Assembly (NCBI GenBank): GCA_951640165.1
Contig: OX621252.1
Span: 30,401,934-30,465,933, forward strand
Direction: 5' to 3'
DNA from: Pseudoips prasinana
Lineage: Eukaryota; Arthropoda; Insecta; Lepidoptera; Nolidae
DNA: 64,000 nucleotides
Made by a program: the position numbers and the translations under genes. Numbering within the stretch: position 1 is the first letter of the stretch; every line of letters begins with the position of its first letter. The notes under the pieces are model-generated. The model searched no databases. It had not been told where the DNA came from and worked only from the letters and a program-made list of their open reading frames with translations. Below are positions 32,621 to 43,257 of this stretch, piece by piece.

Positions 32621-33019
32621 GAATTATTTTCCAAAAATGTGATATCACTACGAAAAATACAGTAATGTAACTATGTAAGTGAAACTATCTAAAATATAAT
32701 TAGTAAGGTATTTGGGATAATGTACTAGGTAATATAAAGTACTAATTTATCTTGCTATCTACCCGAGCAAAGTCTGGGCGAGTCGCTTGTCGGTAAGTAA
32801 TATTATATAGTTTATCTGTGTAACTATCCTTATATACAAGGTGTAAAATAGTGGAAGTAACTTAAGGAGCGTGGTATACCGATGAGATTGAATTATATAA
32901 ACAAAACAAGTTTGTGAAATACGAAAAATATGTTTTGGCTCCCCATACAAAATATTATTGTTGTTTGGGGTGATAATCAAAAGGGTTTCCTTGCGAACAT
33001 CCTTACGGAGGATGTAGGT
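32621..33019. other. AT-rich DNA, no gene
   Basis: Nothing recognised. Confidence 0.4.
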
Positions 33020-33165
33020 GATATCTCATTATATATTTACAAAAGAAAACTAGTATTTGTAATATATCAGTTACCTATTTGGTTTCCACAGTATAAGCTC
33101 TGCTTAGTTTGGGATCAGATGGCCGTGTGTGAATAGAATCCCAGGATATTTATTATTATTTATTT
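33020..33165 (+). mobile_element. tRNA-SINE 3' part (5'-truncated)
   Basis: ATATCAGTTACCTATTTGGT...TATAAGCTCTGCTTAGTTTG..ATCAGATGGCCGTGTGTG with a (TTATTA) tail is the SINE body without its tRNA head. Confidence 0.7.
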
Positions 33166-34623
33166 TTTTGAGATCAAAGAGAGAGATTTTTGAGATTTAT
33201 GCTTTGCATTACGAATAAAACCAAAATTTATTCAAGTATCTATTCTATGTAAAGACCATTTGCATTGCATTTGTTTTTACAGCTATATTGAAGAATGTTA
33301 AGTGATTGGGTTTTACATAAAACTCTGTCTTATGAAAAATCCAATCACTCAAATCATGTATATTTTGTTGCATTGAAATGACCTTCTTCACATATGGGTG
33401 GTGCAAAAAGAAGTGAAATTGGTACTTTTGTGTCGGTAAAGTCATTGGCCCTGTGGTTGAACTCTTTCTAGTTGCGTTAGCTTGCGGATCACGACAGGGA
33501 GTAGAAAGTACAGCTCTGTTTGCGCACTACATATAATAAATTCCGAGCGGATGGCTAGTAGTAAAGTCGTATGGTTTCCGGCCTAAGGAGAATGTGTTGG
33601 ATCTCATATCGAGTCGCCTAAATTTGAGTTAAGTGTGTATATGGGGGGGTCAAGGAGGTTCGTACTAAGTGACGCATTTTATCTGCCGGAGACGCGCCAA
33701 AATTTTTTAATATTTTTTTTTAAATCATACGTCTTCATACAAATGCATAAAACAGAACGCAATTTTGATACATTTCGTAGCGATTTCGATACCTACAGCG
33801 TTGTAAAACAACGTAAAACATTGCTTTCGTGTTTAGGAGTTATATATTTTTTTATAACGCCTTTTTCTAGTTTTACGAAAAATACCCAAAACTGAATTGT
33901 TCATTGTCACTATCATGATATTTTTGCATAAATGTCCTTTTTTGAAATAATTTGGGTTAGGTTAGATTAGAATGGTGACCATTTAGCGCACGAAGGCGAG
34001 CGAGCATAGCGAGCGTGAGGCGGCAGCGGCCGCCGAGCGCTAGAAAAACATTAACCATGGATATCTCCATAACCATGGGGTTCCGCGGGGTGAGGATGGT
34101 ACGGGAGGGTAGCCCACTACCCCCTCCTCCCTCAATTCACTTACGTTTGAAGGCGACTTGATTTGAGATATTTAACAAAAGAATAACAGGGACACCCCAT
34201 ACTATCCCGTGGGTGTCGTTAATGGTGACCCAAGGTCTACTACCACATAACTGCGGTCTCCAACTACGGCAAACCCTTCCAAATGGCAACGCTATAGTAA
34301 TCTTGGGGGGGGGGGGGAGGGGTGAATGACTAGTCTCCATTGAGTCTGGCTGCTATAGCCGGCGATATACGTAGGCGCTCTGGTGTCTCGAGACCGATTC
34401 CCGCACAGGGCATTATATTTTTTTGTGACTCACTTATAGGTCTATATCTGTGAATTTAATGTTTGTACATCCCCAGTGATAAAGTGATTAGAATACCTAG
34501 TGCGGATGACGCCTTGAAACTTTTATTTTCAATTTATTATCTGATCCCAAACCGAGTAGACCATGTACTTTGGCACCGAGCCAACTGATAAACATACTTA
34601 TTATATATTTCTAATTACATACA
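33166..34623. other. Anonymous DNA with small repeat pieces
   Basis: GGGTTAGGTTAGATTAG at 33954-33970 has two TTAGG-like units, too short for a telomeric tract. CGAAGGCGAGCGAGCATAGC (33990-34020) is GC-rich and resembles a dispersed moth repeat. A G-run (about 14 G) lies at 34303-34317. 34535-34620 is a degraded SINE body. No gene. Confidence 0.4.
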
Positions 34624-34992
34624 TACTATAGATGCAGTGCGGTGCGGCGGGTGCGGTGGCTAATGCGAAGCGCGATGTCGGTAGACCTCTGCTTCGCTTT
34701 AAAGACTGCACCAAGCGGGATATGGCCGCTTTTAAAATTGACCAATAGCTGGGAAAAGCTTGCTGAAAATAGAGTTGAATGGCGCAAACATGTAGTGGAG
34801 GGTCGTCAGATCTGTGACGAAGCCTGGTTCGGAGTACTTGCTGATAAGAGACAGAAGCGACATGAAAGCGGCTCGGCACCAACCACCGCAAACTTCTCTT
34901 GTCAGGCCTGTGGCAGGCTATGCCGCTGTCGCATCGGTTTGTTTAGCCACCAAAAAATGTCTCTCAGACAATGCGCCGTAAATCATCTGTAA
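34624..34992 (+). pseudogene. LINE ORF2 C-terminal tail with C2H2-like zinc motif
   Basis: The frame 34642-34992 reads WEKLAENRVEWRKHVVEGRQ, then a basic stretch, then FSCQACGRLCRCRIGLFSHQ. W-x2-LA-x-DR/NR-x2-WR plus a C-x2-C-x12-H finger is a recurrent ending of endonuclease/RT LINE proteins. Nothing upstream of it encodes RT. Confidence 0.6.
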
Positions 34993-35004
34993 CAGACGCA
35001 AAGG

Positions 35005-35150
35005 CCATATATATACATACTATAGATAAATTACAACCAGACACAACAAATAATCGTGCTTATCACACAAAGATTTGTCCCAAATGGGGATAGAAGCCAC
35101 GACCTCTGGCTTAGAGTCAGGAACACTAATCGTTAAACCAACTGGCCAGT
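35005..35150 (-). mobile_element. tRNA-headed SINE, degraded
   Basis: ACATACTATAGATAAATTAC..CAGAC, then AAAGATTTGTCCCAAATGGG and GATAGAAGCCACGACCTCTG give a reversed body and head. The B box is mutated. Confidence 0.6.
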
Positions 35151-35429
35151 TCTATTATCTAAACGCTCTGTGTATATTCCCTCTAACTGCTTAAAAGATG
35201 GACTCCAAACCCAGTATTGTAATAACTATTAGTAAAATGAAATAAACATTTATTATTATACAAAACAAACCCAATATTTCCATTTAACTAGCTCTCTACT
35301 AACACCAATGGCTTCGATAGCTATTCAAAGGATTAAAGACTAATATCAGTAAACGATAATCGCTTGGTCACAGCTGGAAATCGCCATCGCGTTTATTTAT
35401 AGCGAGAAACGACTCATGCGCCATCGTAA
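35151..35429. other. AT-rich DNA, no gene
   Basis: Nothing recognised. Confidence 0.4.
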
Positions 35430-35664
35430 ATTAGTATAGCTTTAGAAGCGCGAGCGCGCGCGCGTCCCGCCATATTGCAGTTTTTGAAAAAAGAACTTTC
35501 GAATTATGATTTGGATTTCGATAAATGATGTTCGAAATATGAATCGGTATTCGGTTTTAATCGAACCTTTTGGCTGAAAAGGTTTAGATTGTCGAGTTAT
35601 CGTGTTTTTTTTATTTGTGCGATGATCGTGATGTGTTTTGTGAAGTGGATGTGTTTTCTTTGAG
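35430..35664 (+). promoter_or_regulatory. Candidate host promoter / non-coding first exon
   Basis: A CpG-rich tract (AGCGCGAGCGCGCGCGCGTC, about 35449-35468) sits in otherwise AT-rich, low-repeat DNA. It is followed by about 190 bp without repeats and a good splice donor context TTTGAG/GTAATT at 35664/35665. No long coding frame is present, so a 5' untranslated first exon is possible. It rests on composition only. Confidence 0.25.
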
Positions 35665-36424
35665 GTAATTATTTTCTTACCATTAGTTATAAAGTTTCTT
35701 TAAATAAAAAAACAACATAATTTCATGCAATTGGCCTTAAAATGCACCAAATTACATAAATAATTTCATATAAGTTATAATAATAAATAGTTACAGATAT
35801 GCAGCTTTATTTTAAATAAATAATTATGATAAATAGTTTAAAGGTTGACGAATAATTTGTTTGTTTTTTTAATAATCTATTAATTGTTTTATGAGTATCA
35901 GAAAGTGATTAAATAAATTCACAGCATAGTGGAAATGATAAAAAGAAGTTTTAAAATATACAATAATAATAAAGAATAAGTTTAGTAAAGAATAGTAATA
36001 AAGATTAAGAGTTTAATTCTTTTTCAATAAATATAATTAAATAATTATTAATCAGAAAATTATTTATTAAATTCTACACATAGAAACGATTCAAAGTAGT
36101 CGCAGAATATGTATATTTTAAGACTTCTTTGAATCACAATATCACTGATAACACAACCAACACTGTCTGTATTGTTTTAAATTTAGGCATAGTTTGTACA
36201 TTAATCGAAGACATATAAATTACACAGAATAAAATAATTGAATGGCCGGTAGTTATTGTAATGAATCTTAAAACGATTCAAAAATCGAAAGCGTTTTAAA
36301 ATCTAAATAGTCAATTAGCAGTGACAATATTTGTTTAATTATTGTATTGTATGTGTCTATTTGTGTTTTTAGGTATCATAGCATAGAAATATATAAAAAA
36401 AATTACGCCTTAAGTAAAAACTTA
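35665..36424. other. AT-rich, repeat-poor DNA
   Basis: No recognised repeats or coding frames; compatible with intron or intergenic sequence. Confidence 0.35.
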
Positions 36425-36550
36425 TTAAAGTTCTAGAACCTGGCCGATTTCATCCAGAGTCTGCGTATTTATATACAACTCTACTTCGCCCAGCTGATCT
36501 AAGTTGAGCTTGCGGCTGCGTTCAATTTTTGTACCTTTTTCTAATAGTAT
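36425..36550 (-). CDS. Candidate terminal exon of an unidentified host gene
   Basis: Reading minus, an acceptor-like ACTTTATTTAG is followed by a 41-codon open frame, ILLEKGTKIERSRKLNLDQL then GEVELYINTQTLDEIGQVLE and L, ending TAA at 36425-36427. The charged, non-repetitive composition, higher GC than its surroundings and the fact that the frame opens exactly at AG suggest a real exon. The codon before the AG junction would be a stop without splicing. I do not recognise the protein. No upstream exon was found within the window. It could instead be an element fragment. Confidence 0.35.
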   Translation of the reverse strand: MLLEKGTKIERSRKLNLDQLGEVELYINTQTLDEIGQVLEL

Positions 36551-36987
36551 CTAAATAAAGTTTAGTTTTTACTACAAAATTTTGCAAATCTAAGCTTTTT
36601 AGCTAAGGATACTTAATATAAATAAAATACTGTACAGTCAAAACAAAATAGACCGTAAGTCAAAGTAATAAGACTTTTAAAATCGCAGTTTTATTAGTAT
36701 TCATACAAATTCCATCATTCAATACAAAATTAAGAAAAATAAACTTTATTCCAAGAAAATAATTTAGTCAATAACAATGCATGTACATATTATATAAAAA
36801 ATTCAGTGTATGTACTATGATTACACCAGTATATTCTAATTGGGGTGTTTGAAGGTGTGCGTTAATTTCGTTACATGTTGTACCTATATGAAACCAGGTA
36901 AAACATTTTACTTACTGGGGAAACTGGTGACTGCACTTCTAGTTTAATGTTGTGAGCTCTGGCAACCTTGCTCACACCCATATATAA

Positions 36988-38273
36988 TAGGTCTTTACCT
37001 ATGAAATTGCCGTTTTGTATGAAAAAATTTAAACGAATTTTTTTCATGAATTTTTTTATTTGTATTAATCGAAGTAATCACCCATGCAATCAATGCATCT
37101 TTGCCATCGCAGTGGCAGTTTATTGATGCCCTTCTTAAAGAAATCAGCTGGACGGGAGGCAACAAATTCTTCAAAGGCATTTTGTACTGCCTCTCGGGTA
37201 TTGAATTTTTTTCCCGCCAAGAAGTTATCCAAATTCTGGAAAAAGTAGTAGTCTGTAGGCGCAAGGTCTGGTGAGTAGGGCGGATGACGGAGAGCTTCCA
37301 ACCCCAGTTCTTGCAACTTGGAGACCGTCTGCTGTGCAGTATGAGGTCGCGCGTTGTCGTGCAGGAGCAGCGGAGACGAGCGATTGACCAATGCTGGTTG
37401 GAGATGCGCCAGCTTCTCCATCATTGTGCTCAGTTCTTCACAGTACACATCTGCAGTAATGCTCACCCCGTTTGGTAAGAAGCTGTGATGAATCACACCG
37501 GCGCTAGACCACCAAACAGTGACCATCACTTTTCTAGGGGTAAGTTTTCGTTTAGGGCATTGTTTAGGTGCTGAACCAGGATCCAACCAACTTGCTGAGC
37601 GCTTGCGGTTATCAAACAGAATCCATTTTTCATCGCAGGTAACAATGCGGTTCAAAATTCCTTCATTTGTGTGTCTGTTGAGCAGTGCAAGGCACGTCTC
37701 GACGCGTACTTCGCGCTGGCGATCATTGAGTTCGTGGGGCACCCATTTGTCAAGCTTTTTTACCTTGCCAATTTGACGCAAATGGACCAATATTGTTTTG
37801 ACGCTAACGTCGAAAGCTGCTGCTAATTCAGCCGTAGATTGTGTATCATCAGCTTCCACAACCGCCTTTAATTCGTCATTGTCGACCAAAGTCTTCGGAC
37901 GACCGCGAGGTTCATTTTTCAGGTCGAAATTTCCAGAACGGAAGCGAGCAAACCAATAACAGGTGGTGCGTTGATTTGTAGTGTTAGCTCCGTAAACGTC
38001 GTTGATGTTGCGTGCCGCTTGTGCCGCGTTGCTGCCACGACGGTACTCATATTCCATAATTACTCGAATTTTTAACGTATCCATGATGACGAAAAAGATT
38101 GAAATGCGATGAAAATGTAACACTAATCAATAAAGAAATGACTACTTTTGGAAAAAAGAATCCATGTTTTTAAAATAAAATTAATTTGAAATTAGAATTC
38201 TTAGCCAAACAAAAATTATTTTGATTTGAAATGGCCAGTACTGCAGAACGGCAATTTCATAGGTAAAGACCTA
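36988..38273 (-). mobile_element. Full-length mariner transposon
   Basis: Inverted ends GGTCTTTACCTATGAAATTG (from 36990) and its complement (to 38271) are essentially perfect over about 27 bp and flanked by TA. The element is about 1.28 kb with a full transposase gene, both ends intact, so it is a candidate autonomous copy. Some sequence follows the transposase start on the 5' side without other features. Confidence 0.85.
37065..38084 (-). CDS. mariner transposase, D,D34D, apparently intact
   Basis: The frame gives 339 residues from MDTLKIRVIMEYEYRRG, the usual mariner start, although the frame stays open 13 codons upstream. The N-terminus has paired helix-turn-helix regions (AAQAARNIN; STAELAAAFDVSVKTILVHL), then WVPHEL at 114-119. 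The catalytic triad is D151 (VTCDEKWI), D243 (LLHDNARPH) and D278 (YSPDLAPTDYYFF), with 34 residues between the last two. The protein ends RWQRCIDCMGDYFD. It cuts and pastes the element at TA sites in the nucleus. No frameshift or stop is seen, which is unusual because most genomic mariners are dead. Confidence 0.92.
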   Translation of the reverse strand: MDTLKIRVIMEYEYRRGSNAAQAARNINDVYGANTTNQRTTCYWFARFRSGNFDLKNEPRGRPKTLVDNDELKAVVEADDTQSTAELAAAFDVSVKTILVHLRQIGKVKKLDKWVPHELNDRQREVRVETCLALLNRHTNEGILNRIVTCDEKWILFDNRKRSASWLDPGSAPKQCPKRKLTPRKVMVTVWWSSAGVIHHSFLPNGVSITADVYCEELSTMMEKLAHLQPALVNRSSPLLLHDNARPHTAQQTVSKLQELGLEALRHPPYSPDLAPTDYYFFQNLDNFLAGKKFNTREAVQNAFEEFVASRPADFFKKGINKLPLRWQRCIDCMGDYFD

Positions 38274-38434
38274 ATATATAAAGTAAGCCATAATTCACCG
38301 GGGATAGGAGTTTACAAGTGTGTTGCAAAGGTTACACGCTACGGTAACCTCTTAGCTTTATACAAATAGTAACATATGGACGTAATATAAGGAGAGATAT
38401 CTACCGACAAAACTAAACTGAAAAAATGTATACC

Positions 38435-38462
38435 TATATATATATATATATATATACATATA
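38435..38462. repeat. (TA)n microsatellite
   Basis: A short TA run followed by TATG-type variants to 38490. Confidence 0.8.
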
Positions 38463-38499
38463 TAGTATGTATGTATTTAGTATATATAGTAGGCTCTTG

Positions 38500-39134
38500 C
38501 ACTGAGTACCAATGGGTTCTGTTAACAAAGTATATGTACACCGACAACTGCCTTCTTAAATAATCCCTATTATTGTCCATTCTTTGGTTGTCTGGAAGAG
38601 ATCACATTTTAGTGATAAGACCGCCAATTGTATACTTTTTAATAACATACTCCTGTACTGTATGATTTTAATATTGGTGTACAATAAAGAGTTAATCTAC
38701 ATATTGGATCCCCATACAAAATGCGTCATCTGATCGTAATTCTTATATGTTTAGTTTTAGTTAAATAGTAAAAAAAATTGTGAATTGTGTATGTTGTTTT
38801 TGATGTCCACTATTTTAGTTAAAACAAAAACTGAAGTAATTTCATTATACACGTTGCTTAAACGCCTAGAATTCTATACCACAACGGGAATGCCACGTAT
38901 GAAATTTCTGTATTATACATGTGGCCGGCAACGTATATAATAGTAGTCAATAATAACGCAGTACTTCATAATTATAAATAATTAAATCAATGAATATATT
39001 TAATGAATTCCAATAATAATTTTATTTATGCAACCGCAGATTGTCAATATCCGTATAGCGCTTCATTAAATCTATAATAACCAGTCAACCAGAATATTTG
39101 CTTAAACACAGAAGTTTGTATATATCCATATTTT
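38500..39134. other. AT-rich DNA, no gene
   Basis: Nothing recognised. Confidence 0.4.
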
Positions 39135-39215
39135 AATAATAATCATCATCTCAACTGAAAGATGTCCACTGCTGGACATAGGCTTCACAACGGATCTCCA
39201 CAATAGCGCTGCAAA
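39135..39215 (-). repeat. RTE 3' end fragment
   Basis: ATCATCATCTCAACTGAAAG then ATGTCCACTGCTGGACATAG is a diverged reverse RTE tail. Confidence 0.6.
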
Positions 39216-39424
39216 ATCTCTTCCCGTATTAAAGTAAAGCGACCGTTTCACAAAACGTCCCTAAATTTTGATGAGCCTCACATCTCCTCTCCGGTAACCA
39301 CCCAGAGTCGGGGTCCGAAACCTAAAAGGGCTTCCTTCCGATGCGGGTTCTTAGTTTGTATTTTTATTTGTTATACGGCTTGAGCCACCTTCTTCTCCCT
39401 TTTGGCCTAACTGTAAACATTTTG

Positions 39425-39705
39425 TAAAAAACCGGCCAAGTGCGAGTCGGCCTCGCGCACGAAGGGTATCTATGAAAACTAGCTAAAAATTCACGATTGT
39501 TGTATGGGAGCCCCCTTAAATATTATTTTATTTTTTAGTATTTGTTGTTATAGCGGCAACAGAAATACATCATCTGTGAAAATTTCAACTGTCTAACTAT
39601 CACGGCTCATGGCATACAGCCTCGTGATAGACGGACAAACAGACAGACAGTGAAGTCTTAGTAATAGGGTACCGTTTTACCCTTTGGGTAAAGAACCCTA
39701 AAAAA
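39425..39705 (+). repeat. Dispersed repeat, CCGGCCAAGTGCGAGTCGG ... ACCCTAAAAA family
   Basis: It starts AAAAAACCGGCCAAGTGCGA and ends AAGAACCCTAAAAA, with ACAGACAGACAG near the 3' side. The reverse and longer copy is 54755-55345. It is non-coding and its superfamily is not assigned. Confidence 0.7.
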
Positions 39706-39982
39706 AGGGATAGAATAATTATATTGTTGAAATATGTGTTTTAATTGTTTGTTAATAGCATACCTTCCAGTATGTCAAATTTGCTTTGCAATTGCCATTT
39801 GAATTTGAAACTAGTAATTAAGACGGCTAAAACAGGTTTCAAATTCTGTTAGAAGATTGGCACTTGGATTGACATTACTCAGAGATGATCGTCATAGATG
39901 TTGTAATAACAACCAGGATAGCTTTCCGTCATGTTCAAGGAATAAAACCCTTCCAATCCAATCAAAGGGGCTACCGAGAAAG

Positions 39983-40192
39983 TCGCCGAACATCGGGATA
40001 GTGATCAGCGTTCAAATAAATAAAGGTTAAAAATTACTTAATCAATCGTTAAATCGGCTTCCATGAGCACATGTAACGTCATAAATGGTCCGGAATCGAT
40101 TTTCAATGTCGAAGCTGATTTAACGATTGATGAAGTAATTTTTAACCTTTATTTATTTAAACGCCGATCACTATCCTGATGTTCGGCGACTT
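39983..40192. repeat. Inverted repeat with about 80-bp arms
   Basis: The left arm starting near CGCCGAACATCGGGATAG runs through AAAGGTTAAAAATTACTTAA to AATCGGCTTC. The right arm is its complement, with single-base differences. The loop is about 40 bp. A related single copy lies near 28380-28480. Confidence 0.75.
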
Positions 40193-40239
40193 AGCCGGTA
40201 GTCGTCCAGAATCTGAAAACAATCTTCGTTTTTACACAA

Positions 40240-40420
40240 AAATTTCTCGGTATGGGTATCGAACCCGAGACATTTTTTTTTTTTTTTTTTTTTTTTTATT
40301 CACGTATACTTTTAAAAAGCGCTTGTAAATAGTCAGACGATCACAAAGGGCAGGCTTACTCCTCTCGAACACCTATGTCGTTAAAACTTGGTATGGTGGT
40401 TTAATTCATTCATTCTCCAT
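40240..40420 (-). mobile_element. LINE/SINE junction with poly(T)
   Basis: GGGTATCGAACCCGAGAC is a reversed tRNA-SINE B box. A run of 25 T (40273-40297) follows, then TTCACGTATACTTTTAAAAA and GCGCTTGTAAATAGTCAG, the tail family of 50507-50625 and 55725-55840. This reads as a minus-strand retroelement inserted in a SINE. Confidence 0.55.
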
Positions 40421-41089
40421 TTCATTCGTCTATAGTCACCGTACGCTAATCTAACAGGATGTATTAAATTGAGCAGGTGAGCCCCCTACCCAGCCGGCGT
40501 GTGACCCGACATAGACTTGACGAATCGCACACGCAAATTGATTGACTCTGAATTATTATGGTCTTGTTTAGTCGCAGGCCAGGTTTTACTACGTTACTCC
40601 TCGTTGATTGTTTTAAATTCCAAGTCGAACCAAAAAGAGATATTGAGATTTTTCTCTAAAGAAAAATATCTTAGCATCAGCCCGGGCGGGTTGTCGGTAT
40701 TTATACAACATGTAACGTAATTAACGCACACCCTCAAACACCCCAATTAGAATATTATGTTGTAATCATAATACATACGCTGAATTTTTAATTGAACATG
40801 TATATGAATTGTTATTTACTAAATAAGATTCTTGGAATAAAGCTTATTTTTCTTTATTTTGGATTGAATGATGGAATTTGTATGAATACAAATAAAACTG
40901 CGATTTAAAAGTCTTATTACTTTGACTTACGGTCCATTTCAATTTGTTTTGACTGTACAGGGTTAATATGACAAAAAATTTCGTAGTTTTAATTATTTTG
41001 GAATAAAAAATTACCTATATTAAAAATTATATAAATCAATTCAGTAAACGATTCTGAACAAACTATTTTCAGGATGTGCGTTAATTAAG

Positions 41090-41255
41090 TTACATGTTGT
41101 ATACCCGTGCTTCGAAGAGCAGGTAAAGCCGACGGTCCTATATCTGACCTCTATCCGGTCGCTTCGCTAGTCGTCCCATCCAATTTTGAGAGTGATGGAA
41201 TAGAAAGTGACCCTGTGTTTGCGCACACACTTATGCACTATAATATAATTGGAAA
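41090..41255 (-). repeat. Dispersed repeat (GACGGTCC...GGAATAGAAAGTG family)
   Basis: This is the complement of 57560-57725 and 28490-28620. It contains GTGATGGAATAGAAAGTG and TGTGTTTGCGCACACAC. Confidence 0.6.
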
Positions 41256-41458
41256 AAAATGACTTGTTTTCATGTTCTCTAAATGAATTCACGAAGATAG
41301 CGTTATTTGTAATAAGCTACAATCAATAGATGGTTACACTATTGTCTTAGGTTAACACCAGTAAAAATTCATAATTAATTCATAATTCATTTAATCATTC
41401 TCGAAAGTTTAAATTTTAGTTTAGATTGTAGTTTTTCTTAGTAAAGAATCATCATCAT

Positions 41459-41703
41459 CATCATTACAGCTAAATAAGTCCACTGCTGGACAAGCCTCCC
41501 TCAGGAATCGTCTTGGGGGATATGCCATAATCGCCACGCTTGGCAGGCGGGTTGGCGATCGCAGTAAGATGGTCATAGTAATCAGAAGGAAGCTGCTGCC
41601 CATCCTCTGGTAGATATTCCCTCGGGTCGACTTCTACGCCCCCCACGGGATGAGATGGGGTGATGATATTCTGATTCCGATATTTGTCGCCGTCACCACA
41701 CAA
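41459..41703 (-). mobile_element. SINE, near-identical to 17450-17695
   Basis: Only a few differences over 245 bp. The left end is (CATCAT)n and the right end GTCACCACACAATA. Overlapping minus frames (VEVDPREYLPEDGQQLPSDY...) reflect the high GC of the unit, not a gene. Confidence 0.75.
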
Positions 41704-41976
41704 TAAGAATAGTTGTAAGAAAAGAGAAATAAATAAATATGTCCCGCGCAGATTGGTAGTCTAAATTGGGACTGGCCGCCATGTTCGAAATTCATTCAGG
41801 TGGACATTATCCTATGCAGTAATAGAATCCGGGACATGAAGTGGCGAGGTGACTGTCTTAACAGGTGTGCCATACGATATAGTTAAATATTTTTAAAATC
41901 TTGTTTCCATCACATGTTTTAGTAGTTAGTGGCCCTGATTGCTAATCCAGAGGTCGTGGGCTAATTCCTTACCCAT

Positions 41977-42772
41977 CTTATTCTTCTGGTGGCGGCTATT
42001 TCCAGTCCCCGGAGGTCCTGGTAACACTGCCTCCAGTGATGAACTATTGTGCTCGCCGCTCCAACCAAACTTCTCTGTCTAACCCTGCAACATAGATAAA
42101 TTGCAGAATCTTTTTGGCAGGAGTACCGATAACATCGTCCTGGTGCAAGAAGTGTTGGCCCAGGACGGTGTTACGTTTATGCATCAGTGGCTCACAGTGA
42201 CAGAGCAGGTGTAGAGGTGTTTCGTCTGCGTTATTGTAGAATCTACACACTCTACAGTCTCCGATGCCCACCGTGGACAGGTGTTTCCTGTGACGGCAAT
42301 GTCCCCTTAACACCCTACTTATGATGCATAAATTCCTTCTATTAAGCGGGAGGGCTTCGTTCGCAGTTTTGCGGTCGTAGCCCTTGATAGCTTTTTTGGA
42401 GTGAGTTAAACCTGGAAGTTTGTGCCAGCATTTAATAGCTTCCTGTTGGCAATGGTTCCTTAGGGTGAGTTGGACTGTGCTTTTTGGTATTCCGCATATC
42501 GGCTCAGGGCCGTATTGGACCAATTTACCTCCAGCCCGTGCAAGTTCGTCGGCACTTTCGTTGCCCTCGATACCCGCATGACCCCGTACCCATCGAAGTA
42601 TCACCTTGTTCTTAAGGGACAGGATATTGAGACTGTCAATGCAGTTCATAACCAGCCCTGACGTTATAGTGTCAGAGTTCAAGGCTAGGAGAGCCGCTTG
42701 ACTGTTTGAATGGATGTAGATTGTGTGATTGACATAGTCTTTTTGCAGGTTGGCTTCTGCACATACAATGAG
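41977..42772 (-). mobile_element. Second RT/RNase H LINE copy, 796 bp, 11-bp TSD
   Basis: TCCTTACCCAT flanks it at 41966-41976 and 42773-42783. The minus-strand 3' end matches that of the 22-kb copy (AGAAGAATAAG). The 5' truncation falls inside RNase H. Confidence 0.85.
42044..42770 (-). CDS. LINE ORF2 C-terminus: RNase H end and zinc motif
   Basis: The frame aligns with residues about 525-755 of the 22-kb ORF, with a few percent of residues changed. In one place RNA-facing WVPGHAG reads WVRGHAG, and CRFCNN reads CRFYNN, which removes one Cys of the zinc cluster. Upstream RT and the first RNase H acidic residues are missing through 5' truncation. It extends a little past the stop position of the other copy (AGLDREVWLERRAQ), so the 22-kb copy has a premature TAG there. 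Confidence 0.8.
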
Positions 42773-42917
42773 TCCTTACCCATGAGAAATCTTAGTGGGA
42801 TGAGCACGATTCTTATTGATCTATAATAGGTATGCTTATATTTACTTTAATTTATTTATTTTTATCTAACCATATAATATTCATGAAGGTGGTTCACATA
42901 GTTCTTATATCAATAAA

Positions 42918-43255
42918 TAAGTAATAAAAGAAACTATAAAATAATATTTACAATATATATCTATACAAAAGCCTAAGTCTAGAGTAATCTAAAAAGTAAT
43001 CCTTGGCGTCGAAAAAATTTTCGGCACCACTGCCTTTAAGCATTACGGTGCTTAAAGGCAGTGGTGCCGAAAATTTTTTAAAATGCTGGCAGCATTGTCA
43101 CGCTGGATGTCAATGCCTTAACGCTGTGCAAAAATTTAACTATGTTTATCAGTTGTCTGGTTGCCGTAACCGAAAAGTATAAAGTTTATAAAAAATCCTT
43201 TATTTACGGCCTCCTCTTTTAACTTGTCATACCGTGTTTCATTGAAACTGACCTA
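42918..43255. repeat. Segmental duplication block, copy 1 (with palindrome)
   Basis: TAAGTAATAAAAGAAAC to TTTCATTGAAACTGACCTA is repeated at 43768-44070. A fragment near GCATTGTCACGCTGGATGTC resembles the RT C-terminal QR.NAAS block of the 1.6-kb retrotransposon family in reverse, so the block may derive from such an element's 3' end. Confidence 0.8.
43012..43079. repeat. Perfect 31-bp palindrome
   Basis: Arms 43012-43042 and 43049-43079 (AAAAAATTTTCGGCACCACT... and its complement) with a 6-bp spacer. The sister block at 43768-44070 has only one arm, so the second arm was added after duplication. Confidence 0.9.
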
Positions 43256-43257
43256 AA

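Larger units (their letters stand above)
36632..40964. mobile_element. 4.3-kb interval bounded by about 260-bp inverted repeats
   Basis: CTGTACAGTCAAAACA at 36632 and its complement ending at 40964 open inverted copies that run about 260 bp inward, to TACAACATGTAACG (left arm to about 36890, right arm from about 40707). The arms differ by scattered substitutions and small indels. The inside contains an intact mariner, a GGTTCCGTA-type repeat, an inverted-repeat unit and a SINE/LINE scrap. It may be one large TIR element filled by later insertions, or two inverted copies. Confidence 0.55.
41920..42835. mobile_element. tRNA-headed SINE split by the LINE at 41977-42772
   Basis: GTGGCCCTGATTGCTAATCC, AGAGGTCGTGGGCTAATTCC on the left and GAGAAATCTTAGTGGGATGA..CACGATTC on the right join into a degraded SINE head and body once the LINE and one TSD are removed. 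Confidence 0.5.

Noticed and set aside
33950..33972. Telomeric TTAGG tract
   Set aside because: Only two units; too short to be more than chance or repeat-derived.
36632..40964. LTR retrotransposon
   Set aside because: The 260-bp terminal copies are inverted, not direct.
41421..41703. Protein-coding frames in the 41.5-kb repeat
   Set aside because: The same unit occurs at 17.45 and 54.05 kb as a SINE with TSD; the frames are not conserved.
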